Part shown: positions 1-10,446 of the stretch, piece after piece
Layout of the letters: every line of letters begins with the position of its first letter
How positions within the stretch are numbered: the first letter of the stretch is position 1
Source of the DNA: Protea cynaroides
Lineage: Eukaryota; Streptophyta; Magnoliopsida; Proteales; Proteaceae
Assembly: GCA_028583415.1 (NCBI GenBank)
Contig: CM053269.1
Span: 32,182,254-32,246,253, forward strand
DNA length: 64,000 nucleotides
Reading direction: 5' to 3'
Program-made: the position numbers and the translations under genes
Notes under the pieces: generated by a model
The model's input: only the letters and a program-made list of their open reading frames with translations
What the model was told of the DNA's origin: nothing
Database searches by the model: none

Positions 1-13
1 GAAATAAATGATA

Positions 14-1267
14 TCATAGAGTTGGAGGTGCTGGAGGAGGAGGTGCCTCACGATCTCTATCGTAGTCCTCAGCATATACTCTTGCGAGCCAGGCCACTTA
101 AGTTTGAGTTGCTCGAAAACTAGCTGTTAGATCCGCTACCCGTTGGTCTGTAGAGCACTAGGTATCTAGAAGCTCTCCTACTCTCCAATCAGTCATGCGC
201 TGAGCCTTCCGAATCTCACGAAGTAGCCCCATCATGTCATCTGATGGTGGGTATGAAGGGCCAACTGAATGAGAAGCCTGAGAAGGGCCAGTCCTAGTAG
301 AATGCTGTAGTGATAGAAGAGGGATGGCATCCACATCCATGTACATCCGATCATCCTCATCCTCATCATCACTCTCATGTGCCTCTCCTGTTGCTATTGC
401 TGCCGCCTCTGCATCTGTTGTCGCTACCCGAGTGAGAGGACGTCTCATAGCATTCCTCTCGTCATCACTGATCTGTATCTCTCTCATGCCCATCCTACTG
501 ATGGCCTCCCAATCAAGGTCAGCTGAGAAGGTATCCTTAAGGATCCTCTCATCCACTAGGTTCACCTGTAGACGAGCGAGTAGGGTGGAGATCAGCCACC
601 CATAGGGCAAGTTATCTCTTGAGTCAGGTGAAGTAGCTCTGTGCATAGTTCGAAGAATAATATATGGAAGGCAGACAGGCTACCTAGTACAGATACGGTA
701 CAACAGGTACTGAGTCAGCTGTGAGACCATCTCATAGTGTCCACCCTGGGGAATAAGATTATACAGGATAATCTTACAATAGACCCATGGCTCTGGATGC
801 AGGTTGACTGCTTTCATCTCCCAGTGGGTATCCCGAAGAATCTGGTTATCTATCTCCACACGCATCTATATAGACAAAAACTATGGCTCCCTGGGTGCAC
901 AGTAAACCAACTGACCATCATTTGAGATACCTAGGAGATCAACCAACTCCTGACAGTTGAAAGAGATAGGAACCCCTTTCATCCAATTGGTGATCCAAAG
1001 CTCTCCACCCCTCTCCACATCTTCTAAGTCACCCTCTATCTGTAGGTGACAGTCGAACTGCTTCACTAAGTCTGGATGAATACACTGGAAGCCAACCCAT
1101 ATCACCAAACGCCCTTTCCACATCAAACAAGGCTAAATGGGCTACGTTAACACATTTACCCCCTTTCACCTTCTTTCGATTAAACCAAAGGTATTGTGTT
1201 TCTACTTCAACGGACCTCGGTTGAAGCGACATGGGTCATGAACTCGAGGAACCTTAGTGCCAACCAT
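14..1267 (-). pseudogene. Antisense accessory ORF of gypsy element F, copy 1 (broken)
   Basis: This is a decayed copy of the antisense gene found intact over most of its length in element E. It starts at an ATG at 1267 (MVGTKVPRVHDP, matching MARTKIPRVRDP in E). It continues with the segment HLALFDVERAFGDMGWLP, then HPDLVKQFDCHLQ, and ends in an acidic and coiled-coil tail with a PPPP stretch just before a TGA at 14-16. Frameshifts occur near 1215 and 1085. Two in-frame TAG codons lie near 870, where E has Q and E residues, and another stop lies near 150. The N-terminal part resembles the plant transposon protein family (Pfam Transposase_32 type); that is recognition by eye. No function is proven. 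Confidence 0.75.
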
Positions 1268-1619
1268 GATAACTGCAAGAGAAGAAAAAAGAAAAACAAG
1301 TTAGATAAATTTGAAAATTTGATAGCATAACGACATAGAATGGGAAAAAGCCTCACTTTTCACCTAAACATTTGGGCAAGAGGACTTATATAGGTCCTAA
1401 ACCATCCTGCAAGGCTCATACAATCGAAAATTTAAACTGGATAAGTTGAATTTAAAGAAATTTTGACAATTGGGAAAAATCCCAAATTTTAGTTCAAAAA
1501 TGGGAATTTTCAAGTTTCTACTAAACTACCGATGAAACTCGAATTTTCTTGAGGGCTTTCATCCATTGGAAAGCCAATAGTAATAACCCCTAATAAAAAT
1601 CAAATTTTTACGATCAGAA
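1268..1619. other. Leader after the antisense gene, F copy 1
   Basis: Non-coding sequence upstream of the antisense ORF start. It aligns by eye with 6556-6900 (F copy 2) and with 44,982-45,350 of element E; shared landmarks are CCTCACTTTTCACC and CTAATAAAAATCAAATTTTTACG. No ORF or RNA gene is seen. In E this stretch leads on to gag; here it runs into a simple-sequence block. Confidence 0.6.
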
Positions 1620-1722
1620 AAAAATTAAATTAAAAAAAAACCAAAAAAGGGGAAAAAAAAGGGGATAATGGAAGGGGGGGGAAAGGGCGAAAGAAAGAAG
1701 GGGGGAAAAGGGAATAAAAAAA

Positions 1723-1760
<38 letters not shown>
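1620..1760. repeat. Purine-rich block followed by an A-run and a ~30-base T-run
   Basis: A G/A-only stretch (about 1640-1712) gives way to about 11 A and then some 30 T. The A/T junction makes a perfect A:T hairpin. The second copy of F has ordinary sequence at the equivalent place (6900-7050), so this block replaced or expanded something in copy 1, or marks an assembly join. Confidence 0.8.
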
Positions 1761-1771
1761 TAAAATATAAA

Positions 1772-2157
1772 AAACCTAACTTAAATTCATATAACTTTTA
1801 GGTTACTAAATCGATTCAAAGAGAATTTCAAGGCTTGGAAGGAGATCAAGTTTTGCTAACGGTGAGGGAACAAGACCTAAACTAATTGGATAATAATAAA
1901 CTCTTTATTTTTATTTAGTCTAATGCCATGATTGATTTTATGCTTGTATGCTTGTAATATGCATCTCACATGTCATCTAATATTCTTGCTATTACTGCTC
2001 ATGCATATTGAATTACTGTTTATTTCTCCCATGATGATGATTGATGATGATAGGAATAGGCATGCGATTGTGTGTGTGGTTGGTGTGTTGGATGCGGATG
2101 GGGCATCGGGGGAGGACGTGGCATGGTGGTCTGTCTCGACTTGGTCACCGCACTCTA
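1772..2157 (+). mobile_element. Distal LTR fragment of F, copy 1, left part
   Basis: It begins at AACTTAAATTCATATAAC and matches the LTR of F copy 2 from about 7065. It is interrupted by solo LTR G at 2158 and resumes at 4474. The first 40 percent of the LTR, with the promoter, is absent. Confidence 0.7.
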
Positions 2158-4473
2158 TGTCACACCCCAATTCCGCATCGGGGGTCGTCTGGTGTGGTGG
2201 TGGATGAACCGCTAGCAAACCAACGGTTCAACCAGGATCTCAAATAGGCTATCCCCGCATTATCTAAACTTACACACATCCGTAATCATAATCAGAGTAA
2301 ATACACAATAGCGGAAGTCTTATAATAACATGAACTGAGAAACTAAGATGATATCATTAATTTAATAGCAAATTATTCTGTTTTCAATTGAGACATAAAT
2401 ATTTAAATACCAAATACATGTCTTAATAAATCCAATAAAGAAACCTATAAAATATCTAATCAAATACACACGAGTTGCACTCGCAAGAGGAGTCGTGTGT
2501 ATCCTCTTCAACTTCAGCTTCCATCGCTGCCACGTTCCCGTACGCAGACGCATTCACATAGTCTTCAACGGTATAACCTGCATCATCAACAAAAAATATT
2601 CGACGTCGAGGGGTGAGCACACATCACGGCTCAGTGAGTAGCCAAAATAATGCAACAATACATATGCATGCAAATCAATTTATATCTTTGGTCCGGTTTA
2701 AAGTTTGCAGTATGCAATAGAAAGGTTTAGGTAGCCAAAGGTCGCGTTTATTGACCCCGCCTCTATACACGAGTGTGTGACGTTACCCGAAGATCACGTT
2801 TATCGTCAACTCACATGCACCCAATCATGAACATTATATAACAAAGGTTACGTTTATTGCTATATAGTGCCATACCAACACGTAAGCCCCCTGTTAGCGA
2901 GGGCTGCGAACTGGGCTCGCAACTAACCAATCCTAATGCCAAAAAGTGTATCCAAGGCCTCACCCCAAAGCATCCCTCGAATGTCCATAGAGATAGAGCT
3001 AAGGCCCCCCGGTAGAGTCGAGACTACAAGGACCGAGACCACCTCCCCGATACTCTACGACATAATAGTTCTGGCTAAAGTAATGGCGATACGACGATGC
3101 TAATGCACAAGACTTGAGTTAGAGATAGAGCTAAAGTGCTGAGACCCGCCAAAGGTTAACGTTTATTGACTTTCTCATCACACCCCCCCGATACTCGCCG
3201 CATCAAGTACATCAACCACACACATACAAGCACATGCCTATTCCTATCATCATCATCATCATCATGTTATAAACAATAAAGTAAATATGCATGAACAAGT
3301 AATAGAAATATTGGATGGCATGCTGTATGCACATTACAAACATATTCGCATAGAATCAAGCATGGCATAGGACTCAAGAAAAAGAAAATAGTTTTTGTTA
3401 TTAACCAATTAGTTTGGAGTTCTGGTTCCTCACCTTAGCTTGCTAATAGATACTTTTCCAAGCTTTAGAATCACCTTTATATTGTTATTGTATTGCTAGA
3501 AGACCTAACAAAGTCGATAGAATTTAATTAGAATTAATTCCAGATTTAAAAACCATGCCGTTAACCCGAGGGCTCGGAGGTAGGGTCGGAGTCGGGATCG
3601 ACCCCGGGTGCGACCCTCCCTTAACTCCGAACTTCCCGAACACCGAGGGTCGATGGTCGAAACACCTAGGGTCGAATGGTCATCGACCCCCGGTGCGACC
3701 CTCGGTGCACTTTGGTCCAGCCCCTCTTTTAATCCATTCTTCGTGCTTGGAATCCTATCGGTTGCTTCTACATTCCATTCTACATTCATTCCATGGTCTG
3801 AAACCATGTATAACCCACCTAGATAGCTTTCATGCACTTTCCTATGGTTTTCCATGAAAACCTAACCATAGATTGATGGTTTGGGTTTCTCCGAGATCAC
3901 ACTCTCAACATTAACTAACCTAAGGTCTGTAGAAACTCATGGAATTAGTACCCATACCTGAGAAGAATAATCTTTCTCTGCAACTCTTCTCTTTTGGCTT
4001 AATTTCTCTTCCTTCCCTTTCTTCTTCCTCTTTCCTTCTCCTCTCTTTCTCTCAATTCGATTAGGGTTGTGAAAGGAGTGAAAGTGGCTTAGGGACGTCC
4101 TTTAAATAGAGTAGGAACATCCTAAAATAAGTCCCTCTGAGATTAGGAAAGAATCCCAATCGAAAATTAGGAAATTTCCTAATTTCTATATTCGGCAGAA
4201 TCCGAGGGTCGATGGGAGGGTCGATGATCCCGTCGACCCTAGGGCTTAAGATGTCCGACCCTCCCTTCAAAATTGAGGGTCTGACTTTCTGCTTTGGGAG
4301 GTCCGACCCTGCTTAGCTAGGTATGCGACCCTCCCCTCAAAATTAGTGTTTTTGGGTCGATTTGATACCTGGGATCTCGATCTCCTTCACGCCCTTGGTC
4401 CATTTGACTCGACCATAATGGGTAAACCTGGTTCAAGGTGGTAAGACCGGGTTAGATTGACACGGGTCTTACA
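2158..4473 (-). mobile_element. Solo LTR G, family of element E, minus orientation
   Basis: On the minus strand it starts TGTAAGACCCGTGTC and ends GGGGTGTGACA, the same termini as the LTRs of element E. It is 2316 bp long and flanked by a perfect 5-bp TSD, CTCTA at 2153-2157 and 4474-4478. No internal region is present, so it is a solo LTR formed by LTR-LTR recombination. It carries the AACGTT inverted-repeat modules (plus coordinates about 2740-2880 and 3145-3175), clusters of GGGTCGA-type motifs (3550-3715, 4198-4330) and a TTTAAATA promoter-like box at 4101-4108. The short ORFs in it are not coding. Confidence 0.92.
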
Positions 4474-5430
4474 CTCTAGTTCTATCTCTACTCAAGTCTT
4501 GTCCACTAACACCTTCGTATCGCCATTACCTTAGCAGAACTATTATGTTGTAGGGCATCAGGGAGGTGGTCTCGGACCGTGTAGTCTTTGACTCTGTCGG
4601 GGCCCTTAGCTCTATCTCTATAGATGTATTGAGGGATGCTGGGGTGAGGCCTTGGATACACTGGATGACATTTGGGATTGGTTAGTTGCGAGCCCAATTT
4701 GCAAGTCCTTGCCAATAGGGGCTTATGTGTTGGTATGGGTAGGGCATCAGGGGATGTGTTGGCGATGTGTGATCTGGATACTTTAGCTCTATCTCTATTT
4801 CATGGTAGGGTAGATGTGGACGACAATGGTGTTTGATCCATTGGGTGGGTTTACATACTCGTGTATAGTGGTGTGGTGGCCGCCAAACCTTTCTATAGCA
4901 CATTGCAAACTTAAAAACCAGACCAAAGATATTGAATTGAATGCATGCATATGTTTGTTGCATTATTTTGTTTTGCTCACTAAGCCATGATGTGCGCTTA
5001 CCCTTTCGACGACGAATATCTTTAGTTGATGAGGTAGGTCCTACTGTAGAAGAGTAAGTAAATGCGCCATCGTATGGACACATGGTGGCTATGGACGTAG
5101 AAATTGTTGAAGATGCACATGATCCTTCATGCAAGTGTAATCAATGAGTCTTTGATTAGTTTAGTTATATTTTGGGTTAACGAAGATGTAATTGATTATT
5201 TTATTTTATGTCTTAAGTTACTTGGAGATAACTGGATTAAATATTTATTTATCACTGTTAATACTCAGTTAATTAATTATAAAGAGTTCTATTTATTTGT
5301 TTATTACTCTCCGATTATTATCATGGAATGTGTGTGTGGTTTGACATGGTGGGTACTACCTAAACAAGATCCCGGTTGAACCGTTGATTTATTGATAGTT
5401 CATCACACTATTTCGATTAGTCCCGAATTG
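4474..5430 (+). mobile_element. Distal LTR fragment of F, copy 1, right part
   Basis: Continues the LTR after solo LTR G. It matches 7440-8385 of copy 2, including TTAGCTCTATCTCTA motifs and the segment CACATTGCAAACTTAAAAACC. It stops at CCCGAATTG (5430) instead of the full terminus GAATTGGGGCGTGACA, and joins directly to the antisense-gene tail of copy 2. The last dozen LTR bases and the primer site are therefore deleted. Confidence 0.75.
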
Positions 5431-6555
5431 CCGGTCTGTAGAGCGCTGGGTATCTAGAAGCTCTCCTACTCTCCAATCAGTCATGCGCTGAGCCTTCCGA
5501 ATCTCACGAAGTAGCCCCATCATGTCATCTGATGGTGGGTATGAAGGGCCAATTGAATGAGAAGCCTGAGAAGGGCCAGTCCCAGTAGAATGCTGTAGTG
5601 ATAGAGGAGGGATGGCATCCACATCCATGTACATCCGATCATCCTCATCTTCATCATCACTCTCATGTGCCTCTCCTGCTGCTGTTGCTGCCGCCTCTAC
5701 ATCTACTGCCGTTATCCGAGTGAGAGGATGTCTCATAGCATTCCTCTCGTCATCACTGATCTGTATCTCTCTCATGCCCATCCTACTGATGGCCTCCCAA
5801 TCAAGGTCAGCTGAGAAGGTATCCTTAAGGATCCTCTCATCCACTAGGTCCACCTGTAGACGAGCGAGTAGGGTGGAGATCAGCTGCCCATAGGGCAAGT
5901 TATCTCTCGAGTCAAGCGAAGTAGCTCTGTGCATAGTCCAAAGAATAATATATGGAAGGCAGACAGGCTGCCTAGTACAGATACAGTACAACAGGTATTG
6001 AGTCAGCTGTGAGACCATCTCATAGTGTCCACCCTGGGGAATAAGATTATACTGGATAATCTTACAATAGACCCGTGGCTCTAGATGCAGGTTGACTGCT
6101 TTCATCTCCCAGTGGGCATCCCGAAGAATCTGGTTATCTATCTCCACACGCATCTATATAGACAAAAACTATGGCTCCCTGGGTGCACAGTAAACCAGCT
6201 GACCATCATTTGAGATACCTAGGAGATCAACCAACTCCTGACAGTTGAAAGAGATAGAAACCCCTTTCATCCAATTGGTGATCCGAAGCTCTCTACCCCT
6301 CTCCACATCTTCTAAGTCACCCTCTATCTGTAGGTGACAGTCAAACTGCTTCACTAAGTCTGGATGAATACACTGGCAGCCAACCCATATCACCAAACGC
6401 CCTTTCCACATCAAACAAGGCTAAATGGGCTACGTTAACACATTTACCCCCTTTCACCTTCTTTCGATTAAACCAAGGGTATTGTGTTTCTACTTCAACG
6501 GACCTCCGTTGAAGCGACATGGGTCATGAACTTGAGGAACCTTAGTGCGAACCAT
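5431..6555 (-). pseudogene. Antisense accessory ORF of gypsy element F, copy 2 (broken)
   Basis: Second copy of the antisense gene, with an ATG equivalent at 6555. The open parts are 6169-6414 (HPDLVKQFDCHLQIEG to CAPREP) and 5389-6153. The latter holds EIDNQ, a long block matching E, an acidic run DEDEDD and the start of the coiled coil, and reads on into LTR sequence. The two TAG stops between these parts (about 6154-6168) are the same two seen in copy 1. The coiled coil has a single RVGELLDT-type unit against two in E, and the tail beyond the junction at 5430 is lost. Function unknown. Confidence 0.78.
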
Positions 6556-7060
6556 GATAACTGCAAGAGAAGAAAAAAGAAAAACAAGTTAGATAAATTT
6601 GAAAATTTGATAGCATAACGACGTAGAATGGGAAAAAGCCTCACTTTTCACCCAAACATTTGGGCAAGAGGACTTATATAGGTCCTTAACCATCCTGCAA
6701 GGCTCATACAATCGAAAATTTAAACTAGGTAAGTCGAATTTGAAGACATGTTGACAATTGGGAAAAATCTCAAAATTTAGGTCAAAAATGGAAATTTTCA
6801 AGTTTCTACTAAATTACCGATGAAACACGAATTTTCTTGAGGGCTTTCATCCATTGGGAAGCCAATAGTAATAACCCCTAATAAAAATAAAAATTTTACG
6901 ATCAAAAAAATATTAATTTGAAGAAAACCCTATAAATGGAGCGAAACCTAGGGTATCGACCGTAGGCAGTAAGGTCGATACAGAATGAGACCATAGGACC
7001 AATCAGACACATATCAGTATTCTATTTCGATTTCTTACTATTGTACATGTTACATATGAA
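6556..7060. other. Leader of F copy 2 and internal deletion joint
   Basis: The first ~400 bases match the post-antisense-gene leader of element E, down to an AAACCTAG segment near 6945. After about 6970 the match to E ends and a short unassigned stretch leads into LTR sequence near 7060. Gag, pol and the start of the LTR have been removed here. No coding sequence is seen. The TATAAAT at 6931 lies in the leader part, not in an LTR promoter position. Confidence 0.55.
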
Positions 7061-8396
7061 CCTTAACTTAAATTCATATAACTTTTAGGTTGTTAAATCA
7101 ATTCAAAGAGAATTTCAAGGCTTGGGAGGAGATCAAGTATTGCTAACAGGTGATGGAACAAGACCTATACTAATTGGATAATAACAAACTCTTTATTTTT
7201 ATTGAGTCTAATGCCATGATTGATTCTATGCTTGTATACTTGTAATGTGCATCTCACATGTCATCTAATATTCTTGCTATTACTGTTCATGCATATTTAA
7301 TTCTGTTTATTTATAACATGATGTGATGATGATGATGCTAGGAATAGGCATTTGAAAGTATGTGTGTGGTTGCTGTGTTGGATGAGAGTGGAGCATCAGG
7401 GGGAGGACGTGGCATGGTGGTCTTTGGCCTCATCACCAAACTCTAGCTCTATCTCTACTAAAGTCTTGCCCACTAACATTATTGTATCGTCATTACCTTA
7501 GCAGAACTATTACGTCGTAGGGTATCAAGGGTGGTGGTCTCGGACTGTGTGGTCTCTGACTCTATTGGGGGCCTTAGCTCTATCTCTATGGATGTATTAA
7601 GGGATGCTGGGGTGAGGCCTTGGATACACTGTTTGGCACTAGGATTGGTTAGTTGCGAGCCCAGTTTGCAAGCCCTCACCAATAGGGGCTTACATGTTGG
7701 TATGGGTAGGGCATCAGAGGAAGTGTTGACGATGTTTGATCCAGACACTTTAGCTCTATCTCTATTCTATGGTGGATGCATGTGGGACGGTAATGGTGTT
7801 TGATCCATTAGACGGATTCACACACTCGTGTATAGAGGTACGGGGGCCACCAAACCTTTCTATAGCACATTGCAAACTTAAAAACCAGACCAAAGATATG
7901 AATTGAATGCATGCATATGTTTGTTGCATTGTTTTGTTTGCTCACTGAGCCATGATGTGTGCTTACCCTTTCGACGTCGAATATTTTTAATTGATGATGC
8001 AGGTCCTACTGTTGAAGAATATATGAATGCGCCGACGTATGGACACATTGTCGCCATGGACGTAGAAGCTGTTGAAGATGTCCATGATTCATCGTGCGAG
8101 TGCAACCAATGTATTTTTTATTAGTTTAGTTATATTTGATTAATGGAACATGTAATGGATTATTTACTTTTATGTCTTGAGTTTTGGAGATAATCGGATT
8201 AATTATTATTATTGTTGGACACTCAGTTCATTATCTGTAAGACTTCCGCTTATTTGTTTATTACCTCTGATTATTATCGTAGAATATGTATGTGGTTTGA
8301 TATGGTGGGTACGACCTATACAAGATCCTGATTGAACCATTGATTTATTGGCTGTTCATCATACTAATCTGGTTAGACCAGAATTGGGGCGTGACA
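7061..8396 (+). mobile_element. Distal part of the LTR of F, copy 2
   Basis: It is related in order and spacing to the distal 60 percent of the E-family LTR: GGTTGTTAAATC, then ACTAATTGGATAATAAC, TTAGCTCTATCTCTA repeats, CACATTGCAAACTTAAAAACC and the terminus GGGGCGTGACA at 8396. It lacks the AACGTT modules present in E, G and H. It ends abruptly inside the integrase reading frame of element O. Confidence 0.75.
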
Positions 8397-9420
8397 ACTT
8401 TGTATGGACCTTCCAAGTTAATTGTGAGTTTTCCTTGATTTGTAGGATTTGAGGGAAAACTTTTTCTCAATACAAGGTCTCCTACATGGAAAACCTTGTC
8501 CTTAACCTTTTTATTGTTGTGCTTCGCCACTTTAGCCTGGTAATCTGCTTTCCTTAGCTGGGCAGCTTCTCGAACTTCCTCTAGTATGTCATGGCTTATC
8601 ATCATTTTTCTTGGTTAACTTTTATATCAAAATTGGCTGTTCGGAAAGATCTGTGAACTACTTCAACAGGGATGACAGCTTCAGCGCCATGAGTCAACAC
8701 GAAGGGTGTTTCACCTGTAGGAGTCCTACTGGTGGGCCTGTAAGATCATATGTCGCTGGGAAGTTCTTGAACCCAAGCTTTTCTTTCGTCACGCAGTTGA
8801 ACTTGAAGGCCTTCCATTATTTGTCTGCGAATTTCCTCCTCTCGTTCGAGTTTTTTCTTTAAACCATCTAATATGGTTCTATTGGTGACCTAAACCTGAC
8901 CATTAGACCTGGGGTTACAAACTGAGGTAAAATGTTGGGCGATCCTGTATTGGTTGCAAATGGCTTGAAATTTGGTGGAATCAAATTGCTGTCACTATGA
9001 TCTAGGGTGTGCCATATCGATATACCCCAAATAGTTAAAAGAATTCAGTCACCTTGGCTATAGTAATCTTAGGCATGGGTTCCACCTCAATCCATTTGGA
9101 GAAGTAATCATTGCCACAATTAAGAACTTGCATTGTCGTAGTCCTAGCGGAAAGGGCCCAATGATGTCCATGCCCTAGATTGCGAAGGGAATGGGACATG
9201 CTATTGGTTATAGAGGCATGGCAGGTTGATGTTGGATCTTCGCATGGCATTGACACTGCCCACATTTCTTCATGTATTATTCACATTGCTTCACAATGTT
9301 GGGAAAGTAGTACCCTTGTCAAATGAGTTTCTAGGCAAGTGTACGGTTTGCCTGGTGGCTTTCGTAGAATCCTTCATGTACATCTTCGATTGTGCCTGCT
9401 GCTTCGGATGGGCATAAGCA
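8397..9420 (-). pseudogene. Integrase of element O (C-terminally truncated)
   Basis: The minus strand shows the zinc-binding half KKCGQCQCHA (about 9240-9270), then the catalytic-core entry GMDIIGPFPL near 9165 and the segment KWIEVEPMPKI around 9070-9110. Frameshifts and stops break the core. The C-terminal part, LRKADYQAKVAKHNNKKVK with GDLVLRKSF and a final GPYKV (8397-8605), is open until it is cut at 8396 by the LTR of F. Integrases insert the cDNA copy into the genome; this one cannot be functional. The domain order after the second RNase H is that expected for Tat elements. Confidence 0.85.
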
Positions 9421-10446
9421 CCATAATAGAGGTAGTGAAAATGCCTTCTTGTACAATATGCATTCATACAACATGTACCATTTAGACCTTGTTTGGACTT
9501 TTCGAGTTTTTTTTCGATCTTCTGGTAAAACTCCATCTTTCAAGTATGCTAGAATAGGGTCAATCCAGCAAGGTTCATCCTCTATCATGTGGATTCGTAT
9601 TTCACCATCTGCCTTGAGAGTGATACTAGAGTGAGGAAACTGACTGATATATACCGAGGCATCTAGTTGAGGAGTATCAGAGTTGGGTAACTTTGATAGC
9701 ATATCTGCCTCAGCATTATCCTCTCTGTCTACATTTTGAATGTCAAACTTTTGAAAAGCTGAGGTAAGTTCTCTTACCTTTTCAAGGTAGGCTTTCATCT
9801 TGGTTACTTTAGCTTTATAGTCACCTGTTACTTGTTTAACCACTATGTGCGAGTCATTGAGGGAAAAGAGATGGGTGACCATTAGGCATTTCACAATTTG
9901 AAGTCTGGCGATTAAAGCTTCATATTCAGCTTTGTTATTTGTGACCGTAAAACAAAAATTTGATGGCACTTCTGATTTTGAATCCATCTAGGCTTGTCAA
10001 GACTACTCCTACCCCAGCATGGCCCTCACTCGAGGCATCATCTCCAAATAAAGTCCATAACTGAGACGTAAGTTCAGGGGGAGGAGTTGGTGGTCTAACC
10101 TGTATTGCTGTACTAGGGTCTTTAGGGTCATCTTTTAAAGTGTTGTCTATGAGGAAATCTACTAAGGCTTGAGCTTTAATCGTTGTTTGAGCCTTAAATT
10201 GTAAATCAAACTCTCCAAGTTCCACGGCCCAAGTTATCATTCCTCTAGAGACATTATTCTAAGCCAAAACCTTCTTTAAAGGCTTGGTAGTGAGAACGAT
10301 AATGGTGTAGGCATGGAAATAAGGTCTTAGCTTGTGCGCAGCTATTACTAAGGCAAGTGCATGCTTCTCAATGGCTGGATAGCGATTTTCTGGCCCGGAT
10401 AGCATCTTGCTCACATAATAGACAGGTCTCTGGACTTTGTCAACTT
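9421..10446 (-). pseudogene. RNase H tail and second (archaeal-type) RNase H of element O
   Basis: Reading leftwards from the copia A boundary, QRPVYYVSKML and KHALALVIAAHKLRPYF are the end of the normal retroelement RNase H/connection region. A linker and then WTLFGDDASSEGHAGVGVVL (start about 10,057), NNKAEYEALIARLQ and DSHIVVKQVTGDYKAK form a second RNase H. This is the pattern of the archaeal-type RNase H known from Tat elements. The usual VDG around the first catalytic Asp reads GDD, and a frameshift near 9960 separates the first Asp from the Glu motif. The linker and start of integrase follow down to about 9421. It degrades the RNA of RNA:DNA hybrids in functional elements; here it is dead. 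Confidence 0.85.

Larger units (their letters stand above)
1..8396 (+). mobile_element. Rearranged Tekay-like gypsy derivative F (partial, continues left of window)
   Basis: A block of two tandem, near-identical units, each made of an antisense-gene remnant, its leader and the distal part of an LTR. Gag, pol, primer site and the promoter-bearing first part of the LTR are missing from both units. Unit 1 is 1-5430 (interrupted by solo LTR G) and unit 2 is 5431-8396. The LTR end, GGGGCGTGACA, abuts the integrase tail of the older element O at 8396/8397, so F was inserted into O and its left LTR and the matching TSD (expected ACTTT) lie outside the window. The LTR is related to, but distinct from, that of element E. 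Confidence 0.7.

Noticed and set aside
324..605. Ser-rich plus-strand ORF, repeated at 5612-5893
   Set aside because: It is the opposite strand of the acidic region of the antisense gene; the minus strand carries the conserved protein.
6931..6940. TATAAAT in F copy 2 as an LTR promoter
   Set aside because: It lies in the leader that matches E upstream of gag, outside the LTR, and the aligned base pattern in E is TTAAAT.
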